From NCBI GenBank assembly GCA_917880885.1, contig OU862934.1, positions 28,070,734 through 28,134,733 of the forward strand: DNA of 64,000 bases, read 5' to 3'. The position numbers and the translations under genes are program-made. This document shows, in pieces, positions 10,000 through 20,399 of the stretch. A model generated the notes under the pieces. The model searched no databases, had not been told where the DNA came from, and was given only the letters and a program-made list of their open reading frames with translations. Positions within the stretch are counted from its first letter, which is position 1. Every line of letters starts with the position of its first letter. Origin of the DNA: Limnephilus marmoratus. Its lineage: Eukaryota > Arthropoda > Insecta > Trichoptera > Limnephilidae.

Positions 10000-10309
10000 G
10001 ACTTCAGATACTAATATCTACAGCCTGTATGTCGGACGAATATCTACAGCTCATATGTTGGACAAATATCTTTGAACTTCAGAGTGAGGACTAATATCCT
10101 AGAGCTCTAAGGTCGGACGAATATCTATGACGATCCCAGTGGTGACTAATATCTATGGAGCGTAGGTGGGACTAATATCTACTGAGCAAGAAGTTGTACG
10201 GAAAACCTAACCTAACCTAACCCACGCAATATTACGTTATTCCAATATGCTATACATAATTGCAAATCCAACCTCTGCCAGTGCTGTAGATATTCGTCCT
10301 CACTTTGAT

Positions 10310-10866
10310 TCTTTTTTTTATTTTTTATTCGTATCTATAGCAAAATTTGTACATAATGTATTTATAAATTATATTATATTAAGGTATTATAAAGTACATT
10401 ATTTTTTTTTCACAGTCCTCCTCACTAGGGTTTCCTGTTCTGAGGCGGCCTGTAGTTTTTCCACATTTGTATTTAGTATCCAGTTGTCTTTACATGGTCT
10501 TCCGTATGTTTGATAGTTCATTTTCACTTTGTTCTCTCAACCATATTTTTACTTTTGTTTTAAATTTATTTATTTGTTATTTTTTTTGTTTGAGTTAGTA
10601 GAGCGTTGTATAGTTTTGTCGCATTGAATTTCATATTTCTTTGTCCAAAAGGTGTTTTCAAACTGGCTGTAGCTAGAATATTTTGGTTTATTGCCCTGGT
10701 TGTGTATCTATGTTGGACAGTGGAGTATTCTGATATGTTTTTTTTTTAATTTTAAATAAAATATTTTTTGCATAAAGTTTTTGTATGCTGTAGACTTGAA
10801 TGCTTTGAAACAATTCTTGTGTCGGAGTTCTGACCGGTAATTTCAAAGTTGTCTTTAGTACTCCGG
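10310..10866 (-). pseudogene. LINE C-terminal and 3' UTR fragment
   Basis: On the minus strand near 10650 a frame reads KTPFGQRNMKFNATKLYNAL, a plausible LINE C-terminal segment. Downstream (lower coordinates) lies the hairpin CCTCA(AGG-loop-CCT)TGAGG at 10420-10445 shared with 3101-3132, and the element ends in an A-rich tail near 10310. Both copies therefore belong to one LINE family. It is truncated and not translatable. Confidence 0.55.
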
Positions 10867-11802
10867 AGGCGTCTACTAATATCTACAGGAATTCCAAAAA
10901 CTGAAAAAACCGAACTAATATCTATGAGAATCAAATTGTTGACGAATATCTACAGCTCAAACTGTTGACTAATATCTATGAGAACCAAAGTGTTGACGAA
11001 TATCTACAGCACTGGCAGAGGTTGGATTTGCAATTATGTATAGTAGACTTGAATGCTTTGAAACAATTCTTCTGTCGGAGTTCTGACCGGTAATTTCAAA
11101 GTTGTCTTTAGTACTCCGGAGGCGTCTACTAATATCTACAGGAATTCCAAAAACTGAAAAAACCGAACTAATATCTATGAGAATCAAATTGTTGACGAAT
11201 ATCTACAGCTCAAACTGCTGACTAATATCTATGAGAACCAAAGTGTTGACGAATATCTACAGCACTGGCAGAGGTTGGATTTGCAATTATGTATAGTAGA
11301 CTTGAATGCTTTGAAACAATTCTTCTGTCGGAGTTCTGACCGGTAATTTCAAAGTTGTCTTTAGTACTCCGGAGGCGTCTACTAATATCTACAGGAATTC
11401 CAAAAACTGAAAAAACCGAACTAATATCTATGAGAATCAAATTGTTGACGACTATCTACAGCTCAAACTGTTGACTAATATCTATGAGAACCAAAGTGTT
11501 GACGAATATCTACAGCACTGGCAGAGGTTGGATTTGCAATTATGTATAGTAGACTTGAATGCTTTGAAACAATTCTTGTGTCGGAGTTCTGACCGGTAAT
11601 TTCAAAGTTGTCTTTAGTACTCCGGAGGCGTCTACTAATATCTACAGGAATTCCAAAAACTGAAAAAACCGAACTAATATCTATGAGAATCAAATTGTTG
11701 ACGAATATCTACAGCTCAAACTGTTGACTAATATCTATGAGAACCAAAGTGTTGACGAATATCTACAGCACTGGCAGAGGTTGGATTTGCAATTATGTAT
11801 AG
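10791..11802. repeat. four tandem units of 253 bp
   Basis: TAGACTTGAATGCTTTGAAA recurs at 10791, 11044, 11297 and 11550, an exact 253-bp period. Units differ by only a few bases. Each unit joins about 75 bp of flanking LINE-like sequence to about 178 bp of the GGAGGCGTC end of a CTAAT element. The array thus amplified a transposon terminus plus its flank. Near identity implies recent amplification or homogenisation. Confidence 0.9.
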
Positions 11803-12092
11803 CATATTGGAATAACGTAATATTGCGCATGCAGTTTAAAAAACTTAATTTATGTAAGTATGTATGTAAAAATCCCTAATATCGGACTATTGGACACATT
11901 TAGCTGATTAGTCCAACCTACGCTCTGTAGATATTAGTTCAACCTACGCTCTGTAGATATTAGTCAACACTCTGAAGTTCGTAGATATTAGTTCAACATA
12001 TGAGCTGTAGATATTCGTCCTCACTTTGGTTCTCATATTCCTGTTGATATAAGTAGATATAAGAATTCCTGTAGATATAAGTAGACGCCTCC

Positions 12093-13190
12093 TTTTCGGC
12101 TCACATTTAAAAAATCTTACCTCCGAATTTTATAATATGGAGACATACTACTTATCTTTTGTCGATTATCACATATTCGTAGGATTTATGGAAAAAATAT
12201 TATAAAATCGTAAACTTCTACTTAATTACTTACAAATAAGGGAAAATTTGCCAAAATTGGTAGCAAAGCAATCCGAGGTATTTTGAATAGCGCCATATTG
12301 TGGCAAAAAGCGCTCCAGTGGATAAGGGCTTTTACAAACATGTAATATGTTGTGTACATAATAATTTTGTGGAACGGTAATCGTGGCTTTGTTTTTATTG
12401 AGGTCTGTTAAGAGCGTTTAACCAGCCAGCGGACGAAAATCCACATTTCGTCGAAAGTTGTTCTTCCGATCGTGCAGGGCGGTTACAATGAGAAAGATTG
12501 ATTATTCTCCGTACCAGCTTTTTTAAATTATAACTCAATATCGAAATTATTTCAATCCAAATTAGCTTTAATTTATACCTTCATCCAAAAATGCTGAAAG
12601 GCGTGATGATAAAACTATTAAAATAGTGTACTTTTTGTAGTTATTTTTTGATTATAAGTATTTATCATTTTTCAATAATGTCTAAATTTAATAAGAATGT
12701 TAAAAAAATCTGAAATATATTAGTTTGTAAGTGCGCAAATAAATACACAAACGGACCAATTTTCGCCAAGAAACACATGTACGTACATATTTTTAATGAT
12801 TTTATTGAAACTAAAATTAAAATTCTAATACATAACTTTGCTAGATAATGTATTGATTTATTTTACTGCATGATTATATTATTTGAAATGGGTGTGGTAT
12901 AATACAAAAACTTTTTTGAAAATTTAACAAATCTGCCAACGACCTATGGAATAACCTTATTATACTAAAAAATTTAAAAAAAATCTAAAAATTTATTACA
13001 TAACTATGCTAGATAAAAGAACAATCTTTCGAAATCCATTTATAATTTTTTGCGGAAAAGAGTCAATACGTCTAAAAACTTTTTTGAAAATGACGTATTT
13101 CCGGCTTTCTCTGGTAATGCCCTCTTAATACAGTTTGCAACTATACTTCGTGCTGTTGAATACATCTACCACTTCTGAGAAAGTATTGCC
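12093..13190. other. AT-rich spacer, nothing recognised
   Basis: No ORF with a known motif, no inverted ends, no SINE sequence. Weakly repeated phrases (AAAACTTTTTTGAAAA twice, CATAACT...CTAGATAA twice) suggest old duplicated sequence. Confidence 0.4.
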
Positions 13191-13456
13191 ATTTTTTTTA
13201 AATGAAAACTTCTTTAGTACCATTGCGATTTGAAACTCGATGAAACGAAAGAGCGACACTAAAAAGAGACAAACATATAAATCTATACATATATTCCTGC
13301 GAGAGAATGAGATAGTATAATCGATCTCATCTTTGTGCGGTGCTTCGAAGCCTATCGGTTTCCTCTTCGTGTGGTGCTTTGTAGCATTCCAACTCTTGTC
13401 TACTTTAGTTTTATGAAGGTTTCACTTCTACCGCGTGTGAATTGCACACTCTGATT
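13191..13456 (+). mobile_element. H-family Helentron-like element
   Basis: Begins TGAAAACTTCTTTAGTACC after a T-run. It has the internal inverted copy AAGGTTTCACTTC, then ends TACCGCGTGTGAATTGCACA CTCTGA before another T-run. GTGTG/CACAC forms a terminal hairpin. The middle has CGATGAAACG, GAGAGACACTAAAAAGAGAC-like sequence and GTGCGGTGCTTCG. The combination of subterminal inverted repeats, terminal 3' palindrome and T-rich target is typical of Helentron-associated elements. This is inference; no Rep/helicase is present. Confidence 0.6.
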
Positions 13457-13488
13457 TTTTCCACGCAGGAGGCCCTGAGTTAGGTTAT

Positions 13489-13815
13489 TTTTACATGAGC
13501 TCCACACAGGAGGCCCTGAGGAAAATAATTTCCCTCAGGGCCTATGTCATCTTAGGGGATGCTGCGTAGAGGGTTTTTAAGGAAAGGAAGGAGATGAGAG
13601 TTCTGGGAAGGAAAAGGGTTTAAGGGGTGGGTAGAATCTGGGGTTCAGTGTATCCTGGTCATCTGCCTCCAAGACCTAGACAAACCTCTCCCTATGAACC
13701 CGGGCACACCTCCTAAATAACCAAACGTAGCGAACCACTTGGGATGACATATGGCAGAGTTGGTTATCCAATAAAGGTTCTCGGGGCGGTGGTACCCATT
13801 CCCGCCTCCCAAATT
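13489..13815 (-). mobile_element. S2 SINE-like repeat, near complete
   Basis: On the minus strand it starts AATTTGGGAGGCGGGAATGG and ends in GGAGCTCATGTAAAAA. Near the 3' end GGCCCTGAGG and CCTCAGGGCC form a 10-bp stem, extended by GGAAA/TTTCC. Poly-A tail and dispersed copies without TIRs indicate retroposition. I cannot assign its RNA ancestor (no clear tRNA, 5S or 7SL head). Confidence 0.75.
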
Positions 13816-13820
13816 AGTAA

Positions 13821-13935
13821 TTTCCCTCAGGGCCTATGTCATCTTTGTGGATACTGTGTGAAGGGTCTTTTAAAGGAGAGGAAGGAGTGAACATAGGTCT
13901 TGAAGAGACCCATTTTACAGGAGGGAGGAAACACA
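13821..13935 (-). mobile_element. S2 fragment
   Basis: Matches the 3' third of S2 (TTTCCCTCAGGGCCTATGTC, then AAAGGAGAGGAAGGAG). It abuts the previous copy, so two insertions are stacked. Confidence 0.6.
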
Positions 13936-14445
13936 GTCCGGCATATCGTTCCACAGCTAAGGTGTTAAACTCAATAACCCGTTCTCATGTGACAAACGTT
14001 AACCGTATACGCATGTGTTGGGCGCGTGTTTGGCGTGTTTCCCGACTATGTAATCTTGGTACAAGCGAGTATCTAAATGACTCAGTGCTGATATTGTTGT
14101 TGCAATTAAAAATAATATGAATAATAATAATAAAAATTGCATACGTAATAAATATGCGGAATCAAAATAAAAACTCGAGAAATTAAATATGCACATATTT
14201 TCTTGTTCACCCAACTATATCATCATTACGACGACATTAAAATTCAAAGATAAATCTAGATATAAGTCGTCCCGGACAGGAACTTATATAAAATTTATAA
14301 CGATAATATCACATTATCTTTGTGATAAAATTATTGGCGAGTGAGTTTGTAATTCCTTATAGATTACTTTTATAACTGACAATACCATAATCGTTAGAGG
14401 AATCGGAAGAAATTTTTATATACTTTCGCGAAATGACATAAGTAG
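13936..14445. other. unassigned sequence
   Basis: Contains short ATAATAATAATA stretches. Two overlapping open stretches on opposite strands show no protein motif. No repeat end recognised. Confidence 0.35.
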
Positions 14446-15462
14446 GAATAAGACTCCGCTACCCGAATTTCTACCGATTTCTTACATATCTCCATGGACA
14501 TATGGATATATCTGGACGTGCCCTAAGTGATAAAAGCGTATTATTTCTCACTCCTATTTCACCGGTTCCATGGAGCCAGCTCGGCTTACGAGGCCTCGCT
14601 TGAATCTAAAAAATGTGACGTCATCATTCTTGTCGTGACCAGCGCCGAGGTCACATCGTACATTTTACGAACAAAAGTGAGAGCTTGTGCTATACATTAT
14701 ACCCTAATATATGTGAACGTAGCGAATGTGGGCGTTTCTCCAGTGAGCTCGTCGCTGGTTACAGGGGTAAGTAAATTATGAAACATTTGTAAAAGTGTAT
14801 TAACTAAATACGGCAACAAAATATTCCTGTGTGAAAAAGGGCGAACCTTTCCTTTGCCGCATTTGGACTACGCAAATATGTTAATAACGTGGCGGGCAAT
14901 TCGCGCTCCCATGTAAAAAGGTTTATTCATTCAAAAGCAGATTTTGCTTTTAAGAACTAAATGGTGATATTATAATGCGAGATTCCTATATACTGTCAGA
15001 TTGATTTTTTAAAGAATCACAGTCATCTTTCCACTCTTCACCCTCCATAGTTTGGTTTTACCCCTCATCTGTGTCTTCTGGTCTATTAAATTTGGATGTC
15101 TATGCATATCTCCCTTAAACGTCATGTTTTAAAGCTCTTAAAAAAATGTTATTCTTGAAGATAATATGTAGATATTCCCCGCGCCGAAACGTAAATTATA
15201 TAAAATTCCCTCGATAGAAAAAATCGCTAAGTATGCTCCAAAAATTATTATGAATACGTTTGTTACAGTTATTTTACATTTTACAAGTCATATGCATGAA
15301 AAAAATCACAGTGTTTCTTTAAATGCTGTTTAAGACAACCCCCGCGAGATTTTTGCTCAACATTTTCACAATTTTCACATAGATTTTGTCGCTTTAAATA
15401 CTAGCTCGCTCCTCTAACATTCGTAATTTTATATCTCTCCATCTTCTTCTTTTTGAGCCCTA
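14446..15462 (+). mobile_element. TTAA-family MITE split by an hAT-like element
   Basis: CTACCCGAATTTCTACCG before the insertion and TTTTAAAGCTCTTAAAAAAA, GCGCCGAAACG and TTTTTGAGCCC after it match the MITE at 49820-50229. The insertion duplicated CATATCTC. Outer edges are less certain than the internal join. Confidence 0.65.
14493..15104 (+). mobile_element. hAT-like MITE (CATGGACAT family), copy 1
   Basis: Starts CATGGACATATGGATATATC and ends TTTGGATGTCTATG. The terminal 9 bases are inverted with one mismatch. The 8-bp sequence CATATCTC lies on both sides (14485-14492 and 15105-15112). The second copy (20400-21034) has its own 8-bp duplication. The body has GTGACGTCATCATTCTTG and CTCGTCGCTGGTTACAGGGG. 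No transposase ORF. Confidence 0.8.
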
Positions 15463-15556
15463 GTATATTTTGACTTTTTCGTATTCATACTAGACGTGAG
15501 AAGGAAGATTTTTTTGGGCGGATTTTATGACGATCTACGATGACGTACCTACATAC

Positions 15557-15925
15557 GACGGCCGGCGTGGTCTAGCGGTAAGGCTCTTGACTCTCAATCC
15601 GAAGATCGCGTGATCGAATGCCGGCGTGGAAAATAAATTTTATTTGATTAATTTGTGTTATTTCACAATTAAATCATTAAAAAAAATATATAGTATATTT
15701 GCGGCGCGTTCCAGAGTGGAAGATACTCTCAGTATCGCCCTGGTGTAAGACCACCATTCAGAATTAAAACGTTGCTTTAAATGGCTTTTAGCCGTGTTTG
15801 GTGTCCAGATCTGAATAGCCAGGTACTTCCCCATCTTCCTTCCCCTCCCCACCACTTTCAGCCTCACAACATACCCCAATCGGTGATGGCATAGTCTCAC
15901 TGGCTCCAGACGTAAGGCGTATTTC
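15557..15925 (+). mobile_element. S1 SINE with well-preserved tRNA-like head
   Basis: GACGGCCGGCGTGGTCTAGC contains the A-box (TGGTCTAGCGG), and GTGATCGAATGCC corresponds to the B-box. The body continues to CACTGGCTCCAGACG; the terminal GTGCGGTATTCA is missing or mutated. About 40 bp downstream of the B-box are conserved across copies as AAATAAATTTTATTTGATTA. Confidence 0.85.
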
Positions 15926-16101
15926 CTAAATCTATACCGGTTCTGCGGTGGCGACAATTTACATTTTCAATATCAAAATTTAAATATTTAGAAATAAAAT
16001 TATTGATTTCTAATATACATATTGAAAAGATTATTTTATCTAGATTTTAGAACAATTTTTGTTTTTGCAAAGTGATAAAAAATAACCAAAATAGAGGTGT
16101 A

Positions 16102-17040
16102 CAGGGTGTCCCAAAAGAAAGTTTATATTTAGTGGATCGATTTTTAAAAAAGTAAGGGTTCTATCGAAAAAATGTTTGTTAAATACTAAAATACAGGAAT
16201 TTATGGGAATTTATTTCTTAAAAATAATATCGTCCAAATGTAAACCCTCGCGTTCGCGGCATTAATTTAATCGAAGAGTAAAATTTCTCATGACGGCTCA
16301 CCAGGTAGGCTTCGTGATGGCTGCCATTTCGTGACGGATATTTTATTTTAATTGCATCAGGGAAGTCGGATTTTTGGCGTTCACTTTAGATTTGAGATAA
16401 CCCCTCAGGAAAAAGCCCATAGGGGTTATGTCAGGACCATGAGGAGGCCAATTTATGTCACCTCTCGTGGAGATCAATTTGCCAGAGAAAATTTTACGAA
16501 CTTGTGGCCGAGACATATTGGACGCATTAAATGTTGCTCCGTCTTGCTGGAACCATGTTCTTTGGTTATAGCCAGTAAGTTTGGAGGGGTCTAGCATTAG
16601 GTATTTGTGCAAAATGCTGTGTAATGCATTTAAAGCACTTGCGCGCTTCTGAATCGCAAAGTTTAAGTCGTCACAAAAAGACTGATACACATTCTCTACG
16701 TTTTCTACCGTTCTCGATGACCTTGGTCGCCCGGATTTTGGTTTTGCCAGTGTTGTACCGATCTCTTCAAACTTTTTGACCCATTTTCGAATGTGAAGAA
16801 TGCTTGACGCATCATTGAATTGACGAAAACCTCAAATATTGCAGAATCTTCTACGAGCTACAGTCTCCGAATCACCATTTTTGTAAAACTCACACACGCA
16901 CAACATACGGTCGCTTCCGAGAAATGCTTTATAGCGCCTAAATTCCCAAGAGCCAGACTACTGATTGACATACCCCCCGCGCTTCTCGGAAAAGTTCTAA
17001 AAAAAAAACGATCTCTCCCTGGGACTAGTATATTCTAGAA
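16102..17040 (-). mobile_element. mariner/Tc1-like element, one end lost
   Basis: One terminus is visible: TA at 16100-16101 then CAGGGTGTCCCAAAAGAAAG. The matching inverted end is not found before 17040, so the 5' side (transposase sense) is truncated. It carries a broken transposase on the minus strand. Confidence 0.75.
16343..17000 (-). pseudogene. mariner-like transposase, frameshifted
   Basis: Reading the minus strand: CEFYKNGDSETVARRRFCNI (helix-turn-helix region), a stop, then ILHIRKWVKKFEEIGTTLAK, PKSGRPRSSRTVENVENVYQ (GRP hinge and second DNA-binding domain). The last open part contains WFQQDGATFN, the second catalytic Asp motif, and INWPPHGPDITPMGFFLRGY with LKSKV, the usual PxSPDLxPxDFFLWGYLK block; its D-F-F is changed to G-F-F. 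The normal third catalytic residue appears lost (PMGFF instead of PxDFF). Transposase of this type cuts at TA sites; this copy is dead. Confidence 0.8.
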
Positions 17041-17682
17041 CAATATTGTTGACTGATTGATTGTTGATTTGAAGAATCGGTTGATTTTGAAGTACTTGCC
17101 GGCTGTCATATAATCAGGATAAATAATTAAATAGAAATAAACTTATTTTTGAGAACGTTAATCCGATAGCTATTTAAAGAAATTCTCACATTGATAATAT
17201 AATCGTGTTATCACAAAAGAATAAGCGATATTTGTGCACTGTGCATACACAAGTGATAAAAAATACTGATAAGGATTTAGGTGTGGTATTTTCATTCATT
17301 TTTATTATCAGATTTTTTTGTATTACTTTTATCAACAAGTGATTCATACCAAAGCGCTCACCAATACAATTACATTTGACTTATTTTATTTATTTATTTT
17401 TATTAGGAACATTTACAGGTTAATAACTTTAGGTACATGCATTAAAGAAAGCAATACATTATAATAATTAGGTTACAACCCAATAACAAATGTTCACATC
17501 ATGCCCAAATAATAAATAAAAAGTCAATAATTATTAACTTTTTTTCCCTAATATTACAGAGATAGGAACTAGATAAACAATCTAAACATAGTGTGTATAT
17601 TTACCTACTGTCTAATACTGTGTGATTCATAAAAGATAAGATAAAAAACAATGAAAGTAGAAAACATAATTATATAATAATA
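17041..17682. other. unassigned, with LINE tail-like (TTTA)n at 17380-17405
   Basis: A TTTATTTATTTTTATTAGGA stretch resembles the AAAT-tailed LINE end in minus sense. The 20 bases before 17683 contain TAATAATAATG, possibly remnant of a TAA-type target of the following LINE. Nothing else recognised. Confidence 0.35.
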
Positions 17683-19270
17683 ATGATGAAAACTGAAATT
17701 AAAAGTATGAAAGGGGATGAGGTTTATAAATATTTAGGATACCCGCAATCAAATAGATTAGATCACACTAGTATTAAAAATGATATTAGGATTAAATTTC
17801 AAACTAGGATCAGAAAATTTTTAAAATGCAATCTATCTGCTAAAAATTTAGTAAAAGCAATAAATACTTGGGCAATACCTCTATTAACGTACTCATTTGG
17901 CATAATTAAATGGTCCAATACAGATTTAGATAGTTTAGAACGATTAATTAGAACTACGTTAACAAAGTTTAATCGCCATCATCCAAATTCAGCTATAGAA
18001 CGAATTAATTTACCTAGAAATTTAGGAGGTAGAGGTGTAGTCAAAATAACATATTTGAAACACAATCAGGTAGAAATGCACAAAATAATTTGCAAGGCAG
18101 ATATAAACATTACACCTTTAAATTTATATGACGAGAATGCCAACATTCTTATAAATACTAACCAGGAATTATTAGATTCCTGGTCAAATAAAATTATTCA
18201 TGCAAAACACTTCAATTATCTCAACCAAACGTATGTTGACAAAATTTCGTCAAACAAATGGTTGAGTATTGGAGAGTTGAGCGCAGAAATAGAAGGATTT
18301 ATGCTTGCCATTCAAGATAGAATCATTAATACTAAAATTATAGAAAGCATATAATCAAAGATATAAATCAAATTGATGATTTATGTAGAAAATGTTTGGC
18401 TTTTCCCGAAACTATAGAACATATTATATCGGGATGTTAGCGAGTATACATTTAGGCACAATCAGGTTTTAAAAATAATTCACCAAAGTTTGGTAATTAC
18501 ACATAACTTGATTGACTGCCGTAATATAGTACCATATTATGAATATGAACCAAATTCATTTTTAGAAAATGAATTTTATAAAATGTATTATGATAAAACT
18601 ATACTAACAGACAGAACAATTAGTCATAATAGACCTGATATAGTTTTACATGACAAAATTAAAAAAAAATAACTTATATCATTGATGTAGCTATTCCAAA
18701 TTCCTGTAATATTCAAAAAACTGTTTCTGAAAAAATAAGAAAATACAAAGATTTAGGAAACGAGATTAAAAGAATTTGGCATTCTCGGACTAAAAAAATA
18801 TTACCATTTGTTATTTCGGCCACTGGCATAATACCTAGGAATCTGATTCAAAATTTAAGCATATTAGATTTGTCAAAGAATTTGTATATAAAAATGCAAA
18901 ATTAGTAATTTTAAATACATGTAGGATTACAAAAGATTTTTTAAATATTTATATTGAGGGATCAGTAAGATTTATAGGTTCAATTAGAAATGCCACAGAG
19001 CCGAACCCTCTGATATGAAAATATCTGGAGTCGGTTAATTATATTCCCATTTGGTCTCTAGTAGGTTGACATGTTGTTCTTGTATTATTTTGTATTTATA
19101 ATACTTATATAGTGCAATTGCATAGCGTGGGTTGACTAGATGATCATTTGGGGAAGTGTGTGAAAGGGTTTAGTTTTTCCTGTGGGGAAATTTTAACCCG
19201 GACATTTAAATCTGGTGCGAAAAATACCAGATGTAGGATCGAGAAATAATATACATTAATAAAAAAACAA
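17683..19270 (+). pseudogene. R4/Dong-like LINE, 5'-truncated, RT tail plus endonuclease
   Basis: The first frame (17683-18354) reads DEVYKYLGYPQSNRL, AINTWAIPLLTYSFGIIKWS and LPRNLGGRGVVKITYLKHNQ, the post-RT region of R2/R4-clade elements. It then shifts into CRKCLAFPETIEHIISGC (the CCHC zinc knuckle), then HNRPDIVLHDK, and after another shift YIIDVAIPNSCNIQKTVSEK, with KYKDLGNEIKRIW. PD...D...K with IIDVAIP is the restriction-like endonuclease of this clade. The order RT tail, CCHC, endonuclease is as expected. Shifts near 18355, 18440 and 18665 kill it. The RT core is missing. About 250 bp of 3' UTR follow (19015-19270). Confidence 0.8.
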
Positions 19271-19558
19271 GTAAAAGTAAGATAAAAGTAAAGTGATAGT
19301 ACTCACAAAAATAGTAAAATATAGTGTGCCAGTTTTGTTGCTATTTAAAAAAAATTAAAAATAAATATTTATAAAACAACAACAAAAAAAATTGGAGCTA
19401 GATATATATAATTTAAAACTTTAGTTTAGTAATAAAAAGTAAATGCGAACTGCCAACGCATATTTAGGTTAGTATTCCAATTCAACATTGCCAAATTATT
19501 AATATTTTTTTGCAATTGATTGGCATTTGGCGTTTCGGGATGTGAATGCGTATACAAC
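19271..19558. other. AT-rich spacer
   Basis: A- and T-rich sequence with no ORF or repeat end, up to the (CTAA)n tract that marks the next LINE. Confidence 0.4.
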
Positions 19559-20230
19559 TAACTAACTAACTAACTAACCATCACGCCGTTTCCCCGCAGG
19601 GGTAGGCAGAGAGGACGGACCGCCAAACATCCCGGTCTTGGCACACATTCCTTGCCTCGTTTACATTCATACAACGTCTCATACATTCTCTTCTATTATT
19701 CTGACTCTTGACATGGCCCGACTCAAGTATCTGATTCACTTGGTCGTGCCATGTCTTTCTTGGGCGTCCTCGACTTCTTCTACCATTCACATTTGCTTCA
19801 TATATTCTCCTTACACTCCTTTCCTCGTTCATTCGCTCTACATGCCCAAACCATCGGAGCGTTCCTTTCTTGATCTTACTCATCACGCTTACATCAGCCT
19901 TGCATTCTTTGCGGATTTCCACATTTCTCACACGATCATACATGGTTTTACCACACATACGCCTCAGGGATCTCATTTCTACAGCGTTCAGTCTACTTTC
20001 ATCCTTCCTCTGCCAGTTCCATGCCTCACTGCCATACATCAGGGTAGGTACCAGTACTCCATTATGGACGGCTAGTTTCGCGTCTTTGGACAGTTTTTTG
20101 TTGCTGCCAACGGCGTTCAGTCCTCCATTAATAGAGTTACCTGCATTCACCCTTCTTTCAATATCTCTATCAGCCTTCCCATCTCTCGTAGGTCAGCGTA
20201 TATTGATTTTTTTATATATTCCCTGTCAAT
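19559..20230 (-). pseudogene. LINE ORF2 C-terminus with (TTAG)n tail, copy 1
   Basis: The 189-codon frame reads LVPTLMYGSEAWNWQRKDES, MRSLRRMCGKTMYDRVRNVE, GTLRWFGHVERM and GRRSRGRPRKTWHDQV, then CQDRDVWRSVLSAYPCGETA and a stop. These are the post-RT blocks of an RTE/CR1-like LINE (clade not decided here). A short 3' UTR ends in repeated TTAG (seen as CTAACTAACTAACTAACTAA on the plus strand). The upstream YLGSMF block is degraded by a frameshift near 20190, and the RT core is absent: a 5'-truncated insertion. Very similar to 42216-42912. Confidence 0.85.
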
Positions 20231-20399
20231 ATCGGTTCGGCCGTCATCGGTGAAACTGTGCTGGGTATACCGATATAAAATCATTGGAATACCCCTTTTG
20301 TACGTACATGCATCATACGCCTATCGTTCCGATAGTAAAGTTCCTCCAGGAGCACAGAAATGTCGTTGGGTAATTTCCACAGTTGAGATCACGGACATA

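Larger units (their letters stand above)
10000..12092. mobile_element. rearranged CTAAT-family copy or copies
   Basis: One terminus (GACTTCAGATACTAATATCT) is at 10000 and the other (TAGACGCCTCC) at 12092, but the flanks do not match, so there is no duplication for the whole. A LINE fragment, a four-unit tandem array and a second CTAAT copy in the opposite orientation lie between. The 14-bp sequence CCTCACTTTGRTTCT borders the intervening block on both sides (about 10298 and 12018), suggesting insertion or recombination there. Confidence 0.7.

Noticed and set aside
10752..11693. Four repeated 60-72-residue frames on the minus strand
   Set aside because: Produced by the 253-bp tandem array of a transposon end; no start or coding signature.
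10791..11802. CRISPR-like direct repeats
   Set aside because: Units are 253 bp with no variable spacers, in eukaryotic transposon sequence.
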